Shown piece by piece: positions 25,271-33,938 of a stretch of 64,000 nt of DNA. This DNA is from Candidatus Latescibacterota bacterium. Lineage in GTDB: Bacteria; Latescibacterota; UBA2968. The notes below the pieces were generated by a model. It was given only the letters and a program-made list of their open reading frames with translations, had not been told where the DNA came from and ran no database searches. The first letter of the stretch is position 1; each line of letters opens with the position of its first letter. Location of the stretch: contig JAJDYX010000010.1 in assembly GCA_022824945.1 (NCBI GenBank), forward strand, positions 62,001 to 126,000, read 5' to 3'. Made by a program: the position numbers and the translations under genes.

Positions 25271-25672
25271 ATGGCTGAAGCCACCATGAAATCAATACAG
25301 GAAGAAAATCCTATCTATCCATTCTCTGATCGGTTGTGGAGAAATGCTCTATATTATGACAATCTAAACCACTCTTCTGGTAAAAATATAACGAAATTTG
25401 TACTATCTACTACTGGTCAATGGCCTATTGTTGCTGAAAAATCTGATGATGGGTCATGGGCGGTGTATTTTAAGGATTCTCCAGATATAATTGCGGGTAG
25501 TAATGATAGTTTAGAGGACGCATTAGTTGGTTTAGCAGAAATCGTCAATGACGATCTCCAGGACAGCAGAGAAAACCAAGATAATATCTCTCCATATCAG
25601 GCAAAACGGCACCAGTTTCTAAGAAAGGTTTTCAATCGTGAATTTGAGGGAGCATCGAAGCAAGGTACTTAG
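25271..25672 (+). CDS. HicB-like antitoxin candidate
   Basis: 133 aa from ATG 25271 with GGAGG five bases upstream. The central part (QWPIVAEKSDDGSWAVYFKD ... SNDSLEDALVGLAEIV) has the strand-strand-helix pattern of the HicB partial RNase H fold, here preceded by about 55 extra residues. It overlaps the HicA-like gene by 35 bases in a different frame, the order antitoxin then toxin. HicB normally neutralises HicA and represses the operon. Similarity is judged by eye. Confidence 0.6.
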   Translation: MAEATMKSIQEENPIYPFSDRLWRNALYYDNLNHSSGKNITKFVLSTTGQWPIVAEKSDDGSWAVYFKDSPDIIAGSNDSLEDALVGLAEIVNDDLQDSRENQDNISPYQAKRHQFLRKVFNREFEGASKQGT

Positions 25673-25919
25673 AAAACTCGGATTTAAGCCAGATAAGGGA
25701 AAAAAACATGAAAAATGGGTTCTTAGAGACTCGAGAACAGGGAGATTATACTTAAAAACAGTTGTAAGCCGCAACAATAGAGATATTGGAGATAATCTCC
25801 TGAAGGCAATTTGTGGGCAATTACATATCACAAAAAGCCAATACAATGAGATTGCATCATGTCGCATGTCCAGACAACAATATTACGACCATCTCCGTGA
25901 GGCTGAAATTATTACTTAA
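25638..25919 (+). CDS. HicA-like mRNA interferase toxin candidate
   Basis: 93 aa. It starts MNLREHRSKVLRKLGFKPDK and continues with GKKHEKWVLRDSRTGRLYLK. HicA toxins are short double-stranded-RNA-binding-like proteins with a catalytic His in a GSH-type turn; here KKHEKW fills that position. The C-terminus (NEIASCRMSRQQYYDHLREA) is longer than in classical HicA. A strong terminator follows 24 bases downstream. A two-gene toxin-antitoxin unit is the best reading. Confidence 0.65.
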   Translation: MNLREHRSKVLRKLGFKPDKGKKHEKWVLRDSRTGRLYLKTVVSRNNRDIGDNLLKAICGQLHITKSQYNEIASCRMSRQQYYDHLREAEIIT

Positions 25920-25942
25920 TCTACAAACTGCTGGCAAATAAC

Positions 25943-25973
25943 AAAGGCTACGTCTTTCGAGACGTAGCCTTTT
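25943..25973 (+). terminator. Terminator of the HicBA-like operon, copy 2
   Basis: AAAGGCTACGTC pairs with GACGTAGCCTTT and is followed by a short T-run. It is the intact version of the hairpin found at 23481-23510. Confidence 0.85.
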
Positions 25974-26028
25974 CTCACTCTCTGCTTCGGCACTATTCTA
26001 TGGGGATTATGTAGGATAGTGCCGAACC

Positions 26029-26403
26029 TTAGACAATTTCCAAGTTTATTTTTATGGGGATGTCTGCGGCTTCAAATTGGGAGTTGAGGGCGTCAACGAG
26101 ATTCACCATAACATTTTTCAGGCTGTCTCGGAGTTTGTTAATTTCTTCTCCGAGAATCTGGCCCAATTCCGAGTTGGCATCAAAGGCTTCTTTAAGAACC
26201 TTGACCTGCTTTTCTATGGGAGAAATATAAAACGCTGATGTGTCCCTGGAAATTCCAGCCGCGAGAAGTGATATTGCAAAAACTTGTTCTGGTGTAAATT
26301 CGGAGTCTCTTATTAAATTTTTAAGGGTGTCCGAACCAGGTTCTAAACCTGGGTGTTGTTTGGTGAGTTCGTGCATTACTACATCGAGTAAATGTTCAGT
26401 CAT
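26029..26403 (-). CDS. Hypothetical protein, 124 aa
   Basis: Start placed at ATG 26403 with AAGGAAATTAG before it; the frame upstream of this is made of an intergenic repeat and is not coding. The protein (MTEHLLDVVMHELTKQHPGL and onward) is helical and acidic, with a long amphipathic region (IEKQVKVLKEAF ... LGEEINKLRDSLKNVMVNLV) that may form a coiled coil. No family recognised. It lies downstream of the ccmE-F-H-I genes on the same strand but is separated from them by the repeat. Confidence 0.6.
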   Translation of the reverse strand: MTEHLLDVVMHELTKQHPGLEPGSDTLKNLIRDSEFTPEQVFAISLLAAGISRDTSAFYISPIEKQVKVLKEAFDANSELGQILGEEINKLRDSLKNVMVNLVDALNSQFEAADIPIKINLEIV

Positions 26404-26473
26404 TCTAATTTCCTTATTTTTTCTTGCTCCACGCCTTTCATCTGCGTCTATCTGCGTCATCTGTGGATAGTAT

Positions 26474-26854
26474 TCATCCGCTTTTTCTTCTGGTACGACG
26501 AATAGCGGCGATTTCTTTTTCTATCTGGTCGGAGATTCCCTGCGGTTTGGGCGCGGGACGGTCTGTGCGTTCAGCGGCTTTGTCGAGGGATTTGATGAGT
26601 TCTACGGCCTGTGCTGTATAACGGGCGCGGGTTTGCCGGTAGTCGTCTTCTTCGACTTTTCCCATGCGGTGGTCAAAGTCGAGTTCGCGGATGGCTTCAT
26701 AGACCATGTCGCGCTGTTCGATCAGTTCGCGTCGTCGCGCTTCTCTGCGGGAGATCTGGTTGATGGTTTTGGCGTCGTCGCGGGGGTCGAACAGCGGTGT
26801 GAATATAAAGAGCAAGATGCCCGCTGCGATGAGGATAAAAGCGGCAATGATCAT
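26474..26854 (-). CDS. CcmI-like cytochrome c biogenesis protein
   Basis: 126 aa. An N-terminal membrane helix (MIIAAFILIAAGILLFIFTP) is followed by a charged coiled-coil region (RELIEQRDMVYEAIRELDFD ... VEEDDYRQTRARYTAQAVEL), the pattern of the N-terminal part of CcmI. The TPR domain of full-length CcmI is missing, as in many non-proteobacterial systems. Its start overlaps the ccmH stop by a base or so, supporting joint translation. It likely helps hold apocytochrome near CcmF/CcmH. Confidence 0.75.
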   Translation of the reverse strand: MIIAAFILIAAGILLFIFTPLFDPRDDAKTINQISRREARRRELIEQRDMVYEAIRELDFDHRMGKVEEDDYRQTRARYTAQAVELIKSLDKAAERTDRPAPKPQGISDQIEKEIAAIRRTRRKSG

Positions 26855-27312
26855 TACTCGCGCTCCTTGAGGTCGCTTTCGAGGCGGTCGAGGTACGGGT
26901 CATCGTGCGGGGGTTGTGATGCTGGTGTGGCGGGTATTTTTGTTTTTGACCAGGTTCGGAGTACGCTGCGTACGCCAAAGAATCCGAGGAAAAGAACGAG
27001 GGGTGGCATGATCCATGCTACGAGGTTGAAGCCTTTAGCTGGCGGTTTGGAGAGGATTTCCAGGCCAAATTCACTTATATAAGCATCGATAATGGCCTGC
27101 GAAGTTTGACCGGAGGCCAGCATTTTTTTGATGCGTTCTTTCTGTTGCAGTGCATACCCACAAATGCATTCGTCAAGTGGTCGGCGCGGACAGTCCCCGC
27201 ACAAACAGGCGAGTTCTTTGCCCACTTCATCGATCTGTTCCTGGGTCACTTCGGCACGGACGGGTATTGAGAAGAGGAGAAAGAATATTGGGATGAGGAT
27301 TGCGGGCTTCAT
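26854..27312 (-). CDS. ccmH: CcmH-type apocytochrome reductase subunit (variant Cys motif)
   Basis: 152 aa from ATG 27312, which overlaps the ccmF stop in an ATGA arrangement. Signal peptide MKPAILIPIFFLLFSIPVRA. Helical domain with ELACLCGDCPRRPLDECICG: cysteines at 36, 38, 41, 49 and 51, instead of the classical LRCxxCQ. After it come YISEFGLEILSKPPAKGFN and a membrane helix (LVAWIMPPLVLFLGFFGV), the usual CcmH layout. It reduces the haem-binding cysteines of apocytochromes; the extra cysteines suggest a different thiol arrangement. Confidence 0.88.
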   Translation of the reverse strand: MKPAILIPIFFLLFSIPVRAEVTQEQIDEVGKELACLCGDCPRRPLDECICGYALQQKERIKKMLASGQTSQAIIDAYISEFGLEILSKPPAKGFNLVAWIMPPLVLFLGFFGVRSVLRTWSKTKIPATPASQPPHDDPYLDRLESDLKERE

Positions 27313-29294
27313 GCCATCGCCTCCCGCATTTGCATCACCTGTTTTTCGCGCTTGTCGGGCCACATGACGACGATGGTGCCGATTGTGATTATCCACGCGC
27401 CTATCCAGACCCACATGACGAGGGGGTTGATGTACAGGTGAAAGAGGGCGATTTCTTCGCCGTCTCGCATGTCAACGCCCTGGTAGAGCGCGTAGAGGTC
27501 TTCGCGCAGGTTGGAGCGGATGGCGACTTCTGTGGTTCTTTGTTGATCTTGTCGTTTGTAATAGACTTTTTGGTGGGGCCACATGGTGCCCAATCGCTGT
27601 CCGTGTTTATAGACGCCGAGCTGGGCGACGATGTCCGCGGTGAGTGGGTTGACGGATTCGGTAATGCCTTCATAGGTGAGGGTGTAGGGTCCGATGTCGG
27701 TAGATTCCATGTATTTGAGTTCGACCTGGGAATCTTTGTTGAACGCATTGCCGGTAAATCCGATGAAGAGCAGGACCACGCCAAAGTGGATGATATAACC
27801 GCCATATCGACGGCGATTTCGCCGGGTGAGGTTGACGATTGCGCGGAGATAGGATTCGCCAGAGCTGCTGCCGCGCGCACGCGCGCCGCGGTGAAATTCG
27901 GTGATGATTGTGCCTGTGACAAAGCCGCAGAAGATGAAGGAGATGATGGCGTAGATGTCGCGTACGCCCAGGGCGATGGCGACGATGCCGCAGATCAGTC
28001 CCATGATGCTCGATCCCGTGAAGTGCTTTCTCAGGCTTTTGCCCGAGGTGCGCCGCCAGGCGAGCAAGGGTCCTATGCCCGTGAGGACGAGCAGGAGCAG
28101 GCCAATGGGTACCATGACGGTGTTGAAGTAGGGGGGACCCACGGTGATTTTGTCACCGGTAACGGCTTCGGAGATGACGGGAAACATGACGCCCCAGAAG
28201 ACGGCGAATGTGGCGGTGAGGAAGAGCAGGTTGTTGAGCAAAAAACCACCTTCGCGCGAGATGGGAGATTCGTATTGCGTTTTGGTTTTGAGCAGGTCCA
28301 GACGCGAGACGAGGAGGAGGCTTGAGAAGATGACGATCAGGACGACGAGGACGCCAAACCAGGGCCCAATGGGAGACTGGGCAAACGCGTGTACGGAGGA
28401 TACGACGCCACTTCGCGTGAGGAAGGTGCCGTAGATGCACAGGGTGTAGGTGGCGATGATGAGGACCATGTTCCAGATTTTGAGCATGCCTTTTTTTTCC
28501 TGGATCATGACGGAGTGCAAGAAGGCCGTGCCGGTTAGCCAGGGCAAGAGGGCGGCATTTTCGACCGGGTCCCAGCCCCAGTATCCGCCCCAGCCGAGTA
28601 CGACGTAGGCCCATTTGCCGCCGAGGAGTTGTCCCGTGCCCAGGAAGAACCAGGCGAGGAGGGTCCAGCGGCGGGTGGTGCGAATCCATTCTTCGTCGAT
28701 TTGTCTGGATAAGAGGGCGGCCATTGCAAAGGCAAAGGGTACGGTAAAGCCGACGTAGCCGTGATAGAGCATTGGGGGGTGGATGGCCATGACGGGATGG
28801 ACGAGCAAGGGGTTCATGCCCGTTCCATCGGGCATGGCGCGCGGCATGGTGACAAATGGATTTTCGTGGATGCAGATGAGCGCGAGGAAGAAGACCAGCG
28901 TGAAGGACATGATGGCTGTGGCATAAGAGGCGAGGGGGCCGCGAAAGGCACGGGTTTTGATGACGGCAAAGAATATGAATCCGGATAGGATAAGTGCCCA
29001 GAGTAAGAGCGATCCCTGCATGCCAGACCAGACGGCTGTGAATTTGTAGCCGGTGGGCAGGTCGCGGCTGGAGTGGGTGGCGATGTAGTAGATGTCGAAG
29101 CGGTCTGTGAGGAAGAGCACTTCGAGAATGGCCATGGCGGAGAGGCAGAGCAGAAAACCTGTGAGGACTGCGCGTTCCGTGCTCAGGATGAGGCCCATTC
29201 GCCGGGTTTTTGCCGCTAATATTGCGGCGATGACCGCATAAGCCGAGGTGAATAAGGCGAGATAGAGAAGAAAATTGCCGAGTTGTGGGAGCAT
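27309..29294 (-). CDS. ccmF: Cytochrome c haem lyase CcmF
   Basis: 661 aa, about 14 membrane helices. The tryptophan-rich haem motif WGGYWGWDPVENA lies near residue 240, followed by LLPWLTGTAFLHSVMIQEKK with a conserved His. Other family features are HPVMAIHPPMLYHGYVG and a long periplasmic domain near the C-terminus. CcmF joins haem from holo-CcmE to the CxxCH of apocytochromes. It follows ccmE by 15 bases and overlaps ccmH. Length and motifs are complete. Confidence 0.95.
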   Translation of the reverse strand: MLPQLGNFLLYLALFTSAYAVIAAILAAKTRRMGLILSTERAVLTGFLLCLSAMAILEVLFLTDRFDIYYIATHSSRDLPTGYKFTAVWSGMQGSLLLWALILSGFIFFAVIKTRAFRGPLASYATAIMSFTLVFFLALICIHENPFVTMPRAMPDGTGMNPLLVHPVMAIHPPMLYHGYVGFTVPFAFAMAALLSRQIDEEWIRTTRRWTLLAWFFLGTGQLLGGKWAYVVLGWGGYWGWDPVENAALLPWLTGTAFLHSVMIQEKKGMLKIWNMVLIIATYTLCIYGTFLTRSGVVSSVHAFAQSPIGPWFGVLVVLIVIFSSLLLVSRLDLLKTKTQYESPISREGGFLLNNLLFLTATFAVFWGVMFPVISEAVTGDKITVGPPYFNTVMVPIGLLLLVLTGIGPLLAWRRTSGKSLRKHFTGSSIMGLICGIVAIALGVRDIYAIISFIFCGFVTGTIITEFHRGARARGSSSGESYLRAIVNLTRRNRRRYGGYIIHFGVVLLFIGFTGNAFNKDSQVELKYMESTDIGPYTLTYEGITESVNPLTADIVAQLGVYKHGQRLGTMWPHQKVYYKRQDQQRTTEVAIRSNLREDLYALYQGVDMRDGEEIALFHLYINPLVMWVWIGAWIITIGTIVVMWPDKREKQVMQMREAMA

Positions 29295-29309
29295 GTGTTT
29301 GGGTCTCGT

Positions 29310-29747
29310 TTATTCGTATGACGCTTTGATTTCTTCGTAGCTCTGGCTTTCGTATTTGGACGGGCATTTGGCGAGCATGTTTTCGGCTATGAAGATGCCA
29401 TTGGGTCCGATTTTGCCTTCGAGTACGACGTCGGCTTCTTCGCGGAAGGTATCGGGTACGACGCCGGTGTAGCGGATGGTGCGTTTGTTGGCAGATGGAT
29501 CCTGGTCGATGAGGTCAGCGATTTCAAATTCGACGGTGCGGTTGCCGTCGCGCTTGATGATGGTGCCGGGGATGACTTTGCCGGCGAGTTTGAAGCGGGT
29601 GTTGGCAAATTCGGTTTCGCGCGCTTCCAGTTCAGAGACGGTGAGGTAATACAGCGACATTTTTTCGGAGCTGTACACGATCATGGTGAGCAAGCTGGCG
29701 ATAATGACGGCAAATCCAGCGATGAATTTTATTTTTTTGGTGGTCAT
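29310..29747 (-). CDS. ccmE: Haem chaperone CcmE, Cys-type
   Basis: 145 aa with an N-terminal anchor (KFIAGFAVIIASLLTMIVYS) and the OB-fold barrel (FKLAGKVIPGTIIK; IRYTGVVPDTFREEADVVLE; NGIFIAENMLAKCPSKY). The residue that binds haem covalently in classical CcmE is His in HxxxY. Here the position reads C128-x-x-x-Y132, the CxxxY type described in some deltaproteobacteria and archaea. First gene of the ccmE-F-H-I unit. Confidence 0.93.
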   Translation of the reverse strand: MTTKKIKFIAGFAVIIASLLTMIVYSSEKMSLYYLTVSELEARETEFANTRFKLAGKVIPGTIIKRDGNRTVEFEIADLIDQDPSANKRTIRYTGVVPDTFREEADVVLEGKIGPNGIFIAENMLAKCPSKYESQSYEEIKASYE

Positions 29748-29768
29748 TTCAACCTCTGTGAAAAAAGT

Positions 29769-29806
29769 ATCCGCAGATGGACGCAGATGGACACAGATGA
29801 AAGGCG
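29769..29806. repeat. Short intergenic repeat, CCGCAGATGGACGCAG family
   Basis: The core CCGCAGATGGACGCAGATGG continues to AAAGGCG. Related copies are at 24983-25042 (interrupted by a hairpin) and, in the opposite direction, 26432-26468. The 238-base gap 29748-29985 also contains a tandem GGTGTTCATC motif (29909-29932) and no gene. Confidence 0.75.
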
Positions 29807-29985
29807 TTTTATGCCTGGTATCTTGAGTGTGTTGAAAGTAAGAGTTGTTGCCTTACTAACGCAGGACAACCCTTGCCTGTGTTCGGGATGGGCAATACAG
29901 CAACCATCGGTGTTCATCGGTGTTCATCGGTTGTTGCTTGCCCAATATCAGTTACAAAGATAGACAAGTCTCATAATATGAACAA

Positions 29986-30852
29986 CTATTTTAACCCCAG
30001 TTGTGCGCGGTAGGCGATGTCTTCAACTTTGTTTTTGTTCCAGTAGTCGAGCATCGTGGCATGCGTTTTGCGCGCTGTGGTCGTGGTCCAGCGGCCCCGG
30101 CGTTGCGTGGATTCTTCCCAGCCGAGGATGGCGTGGGGATAGTTTTTTTCAAAGGTTATGGCGAGTTTGCGGCCGATGGAGATGTACGCGAGGGTGTAAA
30201 CCGAGGTCGTGTCGCCTGTGGTGAGTTCCGCATTGGCGGTTTGGACATCGGGGAGGGTGTGTGTCAGGCGCTGGAATAGCATGCCAGGGATGATCTGGAT
30301 TTCACCTGTGGGCAAGCGTTCGGGTGCCAATCGGATGCGCGTCCAGATTTCGTCTTCGAGGATGGCGCTGGGCAATGTGAGGTCGTGGTCGCCGTCGCTT
30401 TGAAAATAAGACCGCAGTGTGGCTTTGTATTCGCCGTTGCGGTGGTTTATTTGGGCGAAGGTGTGGCCGCACCATTCCTGTGCTGTGCTGGTGACTTTGA
30501 GTGTGCGCGTCTGGTCGGGGGCTACGGGTGTGAATACAGAGGTCATGAGGGAGTAGGGATAGAGGCCCGTTGTAAATTGGCGCATGGCGTTGAGTTTGAG
30601 TACGGAGGTGCTCGGTCCGTCGCCGCGTTCGTGCTTTACGTGTTTGTCTGTGAGAAAGTTTTCGGTTACGAAGATGAGGACGGCGTCGCCATCGTAGGTG
30701 TCGCGGTATTGCGCCTGTTTGAGTTCATAGCGGGTGATTTCCGCGAGTCCGGCGTACCACTGTTTTTTGAATGCGTCATCCCAGGGTTTGACTTCTGCAT
30801 GGGCTGGGGCGATGAGGATGATGGTGAAAAATATGGTGATTAATTGTCGCAT
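29986..30852 (-). CDS. Secreted protein of unknown function, 288 aa
   Basis: Start at ATG 30852 with AAAAGGAG before it, giving a clear signal peptide (MRQLITIFFTIILIAPAHAE). The frame is open 72 codons further upstream, but that part reads antisense to the sulfatase gene. Recognisable segments are EVKPWDDAFKKQWYAGLAEI, TSTAQEWCGHTFAQIN and FEKNYPHAILGWEES. Proteins of this pattern occur in Bacteroidota-like genomes and are sometimes labelled septum formation inhibitor Maf, which the sequence does not support. Probably periplasmic; role unknown. Confidence 0.8.
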   Translation of the reverse strand: MRQLITIFFTIILIAPAHAEVKPWDDAFKKQWYAGLAEITRYELKQAQYRDTYDGDAVLIFVTENFLTDKHVKHERGDGPSTSVLKLNAMRQFTTGLYPYSLMTSVFTPVAPDQTRTLKVTSTAQEWCGHTFAQINHRNGEYKATLRSYFQSDGDHDLTLPSAILEDEIWTRIRLAPERLPTGEIQIIPGMLFQRLTHTLPDVQTANAELTTGDTTSVYTLAYISIGRKLAITFEKNYPHAILGWEESTQRRGRWTTTTARKTHATMLDYWNKNKVEDIAYRAQLGLK

Positions 30853-30962
30853 TGCGTGCTCCTTTTGAGGGATATGGGAGGGGCCAATATAGTACCGCGA
30901 AATTTTTGTATTGGTCGTATATTGGTATGTACGCGGCATGAATATAAACACGGAGCGATAAT

Positions 30963-32459
30963 ATGCGACCGAATTTTTTGATTTTTTGCGTGGATCAGAT
31001 GCAGGCTTATTGCATGGGGTGCAATGGACATCCGGATGTACAGACGCCCAATCTGGATCGTCTGGCACAGGATGGGGTTTTGTTTCGCCGCAATTATTGC
31101 TCGCATCCGGTGTGCCAGCCGTCGCGGGCTTCTTTGATTACCGGGTTGACGCCTTCGCAACACGGGTTGATACAAAATGGCATGAGTCTGTCTGAAGATA
31201 TGCCGACTGTGACGGGGGCGTTGTCCAGGGCGGGGTATCGCACGCATGCGGCGGGGAAGTTGCATTTGCAGCCTTTTTCGGGGGGTGATTCATGGGAGAA
31301 CCGATATCGGTGGTATAGCGGTGAGGTGACCCATTTGCCCGAGGGGTATTACGGTTTTGGGGAGACGGATTATGTGGGTGGACATGTGAATTACGTTTGT
31401 GGGGATTATCGAAATTGGTTGGAAGAAGAATATCCCGATGTCGCGCAAAAGGATCATCCGGAGGACGGTCCTTCAACATGTGTTCCGTATGCTCAGTCTT
31501 CGGCGTATCAAAATTTTGGCTATCAGACCTGGAAGATCGACCAGGTTCCGGCTGAGTTGCATTACAATCACTGGATTACAGATCGCACGATGGCTTTTAT
31601 AGATGGTTTGGGCGAGGATGAAAATTTTTTTGCGTGGTGTTCCTTTCCCGATCCGCACCATCCTTTTGTGGCTTGCAGGCCATATAGTGAGATGTACGAT
31701 CCCCGGGCTTTAACTCTGCCGGAGACATTTGTTGTTGACGAAGATCCAGATCCTGATAGTTTGCTGCGGAGAGTTGGTCCCGCCTGGTTCAATGGCGGTG
31801 AGGAGGATTTGCGGCAGGTGATGGCGCAGACTTATGGCATGATTTCTCATATTGACGACAATGTGGGTCGCGCGATTGATTTTTTGCAGGCGAAGGGGTT
31901 GTACGATAATACGGTTGTTGCTTTTATTGCGGATCACGGGGAGTACCTGGGGTCACACCATTTGTGGCATAAGACGCCTTGGCAGTGGGAGGAGTTGTTG
32001 CGCGTGCCGTATATCTGGCGGGTTCCCGGGGGACAGACTGGTGTTTGCGATGATGTGGTGAGCAATTTAGATTTTGTGCCCACAGTGCTGGATTATGCGG
32101 GGATAGATCAAATTGCTATGCGTTTTCGGCGCGACGATTGGGCGGTTGAGGATTTTGAGTTGCCCGGGCGTTCGTTGCGTGCTTTTATTAATGATGGTGC
32201 GGATATGTCCGACCGCGCGGCGTTTGTGGAGATGGGGTCTATGCGGACGCTGATTACAGAGCGCTACAAAATTGTGGTGGATGCTTCGGGGATTGGACAT
32301 AATGTGCTGGTGGATCTGGAGAATGATCCACACGAGAAAGTAAATTTGTGGGATCGTTCGGAGGCGCGGGATGTGAAGGCAGAGCTTTTGACGCGCCTGA
32401 TGCGGGAAAGTATTCGCTGTACGCGTATGGATAATCCCAAAATTACACCTGGTGCATGA
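30963..32459 (+). CDS. Type I sulfatase (first of pair)
   Basis: 498 aa. N-terminal metal site FCVDQM (Asp 11), then the formylglycine signature CQPSRASLITG with Cys 51 as the modified residue. Other alkaline-phosphatase-fold elements are YRTHAAGKLH, WITDRTMAFI, WCSFPDPHHPF and FIADHGEYLGSHHLWHKTP. No signal peptide is visible, so it may be cytoplasmic, or the start could be missed; CGGAGCGATAATATG supports this start. Likely removes sulfate from a polysaccharide-derived sugar. The next sulfatase starts 15 bases after its stop. Confidence 0.93.
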   Translation: MRPNFLIFCVDQMQAYCMGCNGHPDVQTPNLDRLAQDGVLFRRNYCSHPVCQPSRASLITGLTPSQHGLIQNGMSLSEDMPTVTGALSRAGYRTHAAGKLHLQPFSGGDSWENRYRWYSGEVTHLPEGYYGFGETDYVGGHVNYVCGDYRNWLEEEYPDVAQKDHPEDGPSTCVPYAQSSAYQNFGYQTWKIDQVPAELHYNHWITDRTMAFIDGLGEDENFFAWCSFPDPHHPFVACRPYSEMYDPRALTLPETFVVDEDPDPDSLLRRVGPAWFNGGEEDLRQVMAQTYGMISHIDDNVGRAIDFLQAKGLYDNTVVAFIADHGEYLGSHHLWHKTPWQWEELLRVPYIWRVPGGQTGVCDDVVSNLDFVPTVLDYAGIDQIAMRFRRDDWAVEDFELPGRSLRAFINDGADMSDRAAFVEMGSMRTLITERYKIVVDASGIGHNVLVDLENDPHEKVNLWDRSEARDVKAELLTRLMRESIRCTRMDNPKITPGA

Positions 32460-32474
32460 ACAAAAGGAGATGTT

Positions 32475-33881
32475 ATGGCTAACAAACCAAATGTTATTGT
32501 ATTTTTTACGGATCAACAGCGCTGGGATTGCATGGCAGCGCATGGCAATCCATTGGGTATTACACCCAATCTGGATCGCGCGGCTCAGCACGGGACACAT
32601 GTTTATAATAGTTTTACCTGTCAGCCTGTGTGCGGTCCGGCGCGTTCGTGTTTGCAGACGGGGATGTACGCGAGTGAGACGGGGGTGTATCGCAATGGGA
32701 TTGGGCTGAATCCCGATCACGAGACGCTTGCACAGTGTTTTAATGATGCGGGTTATCACACGGGGTATATTGGAAAGTGGCATCTGGCGACGACTGGGCG
32801 CGGTTTTGTGCCGGAAGAAGCGCGCGGTGGGTACCAGTTCTGGCTCGCGGCAAATGCGCTGGAGGGGACTTCTGATACGTATGATTGCGTTGTTTATGAT
32901 AATGATAATCAAGAGGTGAAGTTGCCCGGTTATCGGGTCGATGCGCTGACCGATGCGGCGATCCAGTATGTGGATGAACATCAGAGCGATCCCTTTTATC
33001 TGTTTATTTCGTTTTTGGAACCCCATCACCAGAATCATCTGGATGATTATCCGCCGCCGGATGGGTATCGCGAGATGTATGCCGGGCGATGGACGCCGCC
33101 CGATTTGGCGGGGTTGCCCACGCATCCTTCTGCTGAAGGTGAATATCCCGGCGCGGTTCCCACGGGGGGGAGTACGCAGCAGCATTTGGGTGGGTACTGG
33201 GGGATGATCAAGCGGTTGGATGAGGCTTATGGGCGTTTGCTCGATGCGCTGAAGAGTTTGGGGCTGTTAGAGGATACGATTGTGTTGTTCACTTCTGATC
33301 ACGCCTGCCATTTCCGCACCCGCAATAAGGAATACAAGCGTTCGTGTCACGAGAGTTCTATCCGTACGCCAACGGTGTTGACAGGTGGCCCGTTTACAGG
33401 GGGAGGCACGTTAGGCGAGTTGGTGAGTCTGGTGGATTTGCCGCCGACGCTGTTGGATGGCGCGGGGTTGGAGATTCCCGATCAGATGTCGGGGCGTTCC
33501 GTGCTTCCCATTTTGGGCGGTGGCGGGAGGTCGCTTGCAGATCCCTGGCCGGATGATGTGTTTGTGCAGATTTCAGAGAGTGGTATTGGTCGCGCGGTTC
33601 GCACAAAGCGATGGAAGTACGCGGTCCAAAGCGATGCGGTGCCGTCCGGTGCAGAGGGTGCGAGAAGTTATGACGAGGCGTATTTGTACGATCTGGAGGC
33701 AGATCCGTACGAGTTGCGCAATTTGATTGGTTATGAAAGCCACCGTCCGGTTGCAGATCGAATGAAGGCGCGGTTGCTCGGGTATATTCGAGATGTTGAG
33801 GGGTATGTTCCCGAGATTGTCGATGCGGAAGGGCGGCAGGGCGGTCAACGGCGGGTGTCCGATGCCGAGGTTGAGAGTTAA
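32475..33881 (+). CDS. Type I sulfatase (second of pair)
   Basis: 468 aa, ribosome site AAAGGAGA at 32462-32469. Asp 13 in FFTDQQRWDC and formylglycine motif CGPARSCLQTG (Cys 53; Ala replaces Ser at the fourth position, an accepted variant). Also TGYIGKWHLA, FLEPHHQNH and LFTSDHACHFRTRNKEYKRS. The second Asp/His metal ligands are present. It is a distant paralogue of the preceding sulfatase and lacks a visible signal peptide. A maturase (FGE or anSME) is not in the window and must be encoded elsewhere. Confidence 0.93.
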   Translation: MANKPNVIVFFTDQQRWDCMAAHGNPLGITPNLDRAAQHGTHVYNSFTCQPVCGPARSCLQTGMYASETGVYRNGIGLNPDHETLAQCFNDAGYHTGYIGKWHLATTGRGFVPEEARGGYQFWLAANALEGTSDTYDCVVYDNDNQEVKLPGYRVDALTDAAIQYVDEHQSDPFYLFISFLEPHHQNHLDDYPPPDGYREMYAGRWTPPDLAGLPTHPSAEGEYPGAVPTGGSTQQHLGGYWGMIKRLDEAYGRLLDALKSLGLLEDTIVLFTSDHACHFRTRNKEYKRSCHESSIRTPTVLTGGPFTGGGTLGELVSLVDLPPTLLDGAGLEIPDQMSGRSVLPILGGGGRSLADPWPDDVFVQISESGIGRAVRTKRWKYAVQSDAVPSGAEGARSYDEAYLYDLEADPYELRNLIGYESHRPVADRMKARLLGYIRDVEGYVPEIVDAEGRQGGQRRVSDAEVES

Positions 33882-33938
33882 AAATTAAGGAACGGTACAA
33901 TTGCTTAGCAGTTTATTGGGATGTGAAAGGTGGTAAAA

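Noticed and set aside
27300..29367. Long open frames on both strands across ccmF and ccmH
   Set aside because: The ccmF frame has the conserved haem motif and membrane helices; the others have no recognisable domain.
29986..30852. Annotation as septum formation inhibitor Maf
   Set aside because: No Maf nucleotide-pyrophosphatase motifs; a signal peptide points to a secreted protein.
32067..33185. 372-aa open frame antisense to the sulfatases
   Set aside because: Ile/Arg/His/Pro-rich product without domains; the two sulfatases on the plus strand are clear.
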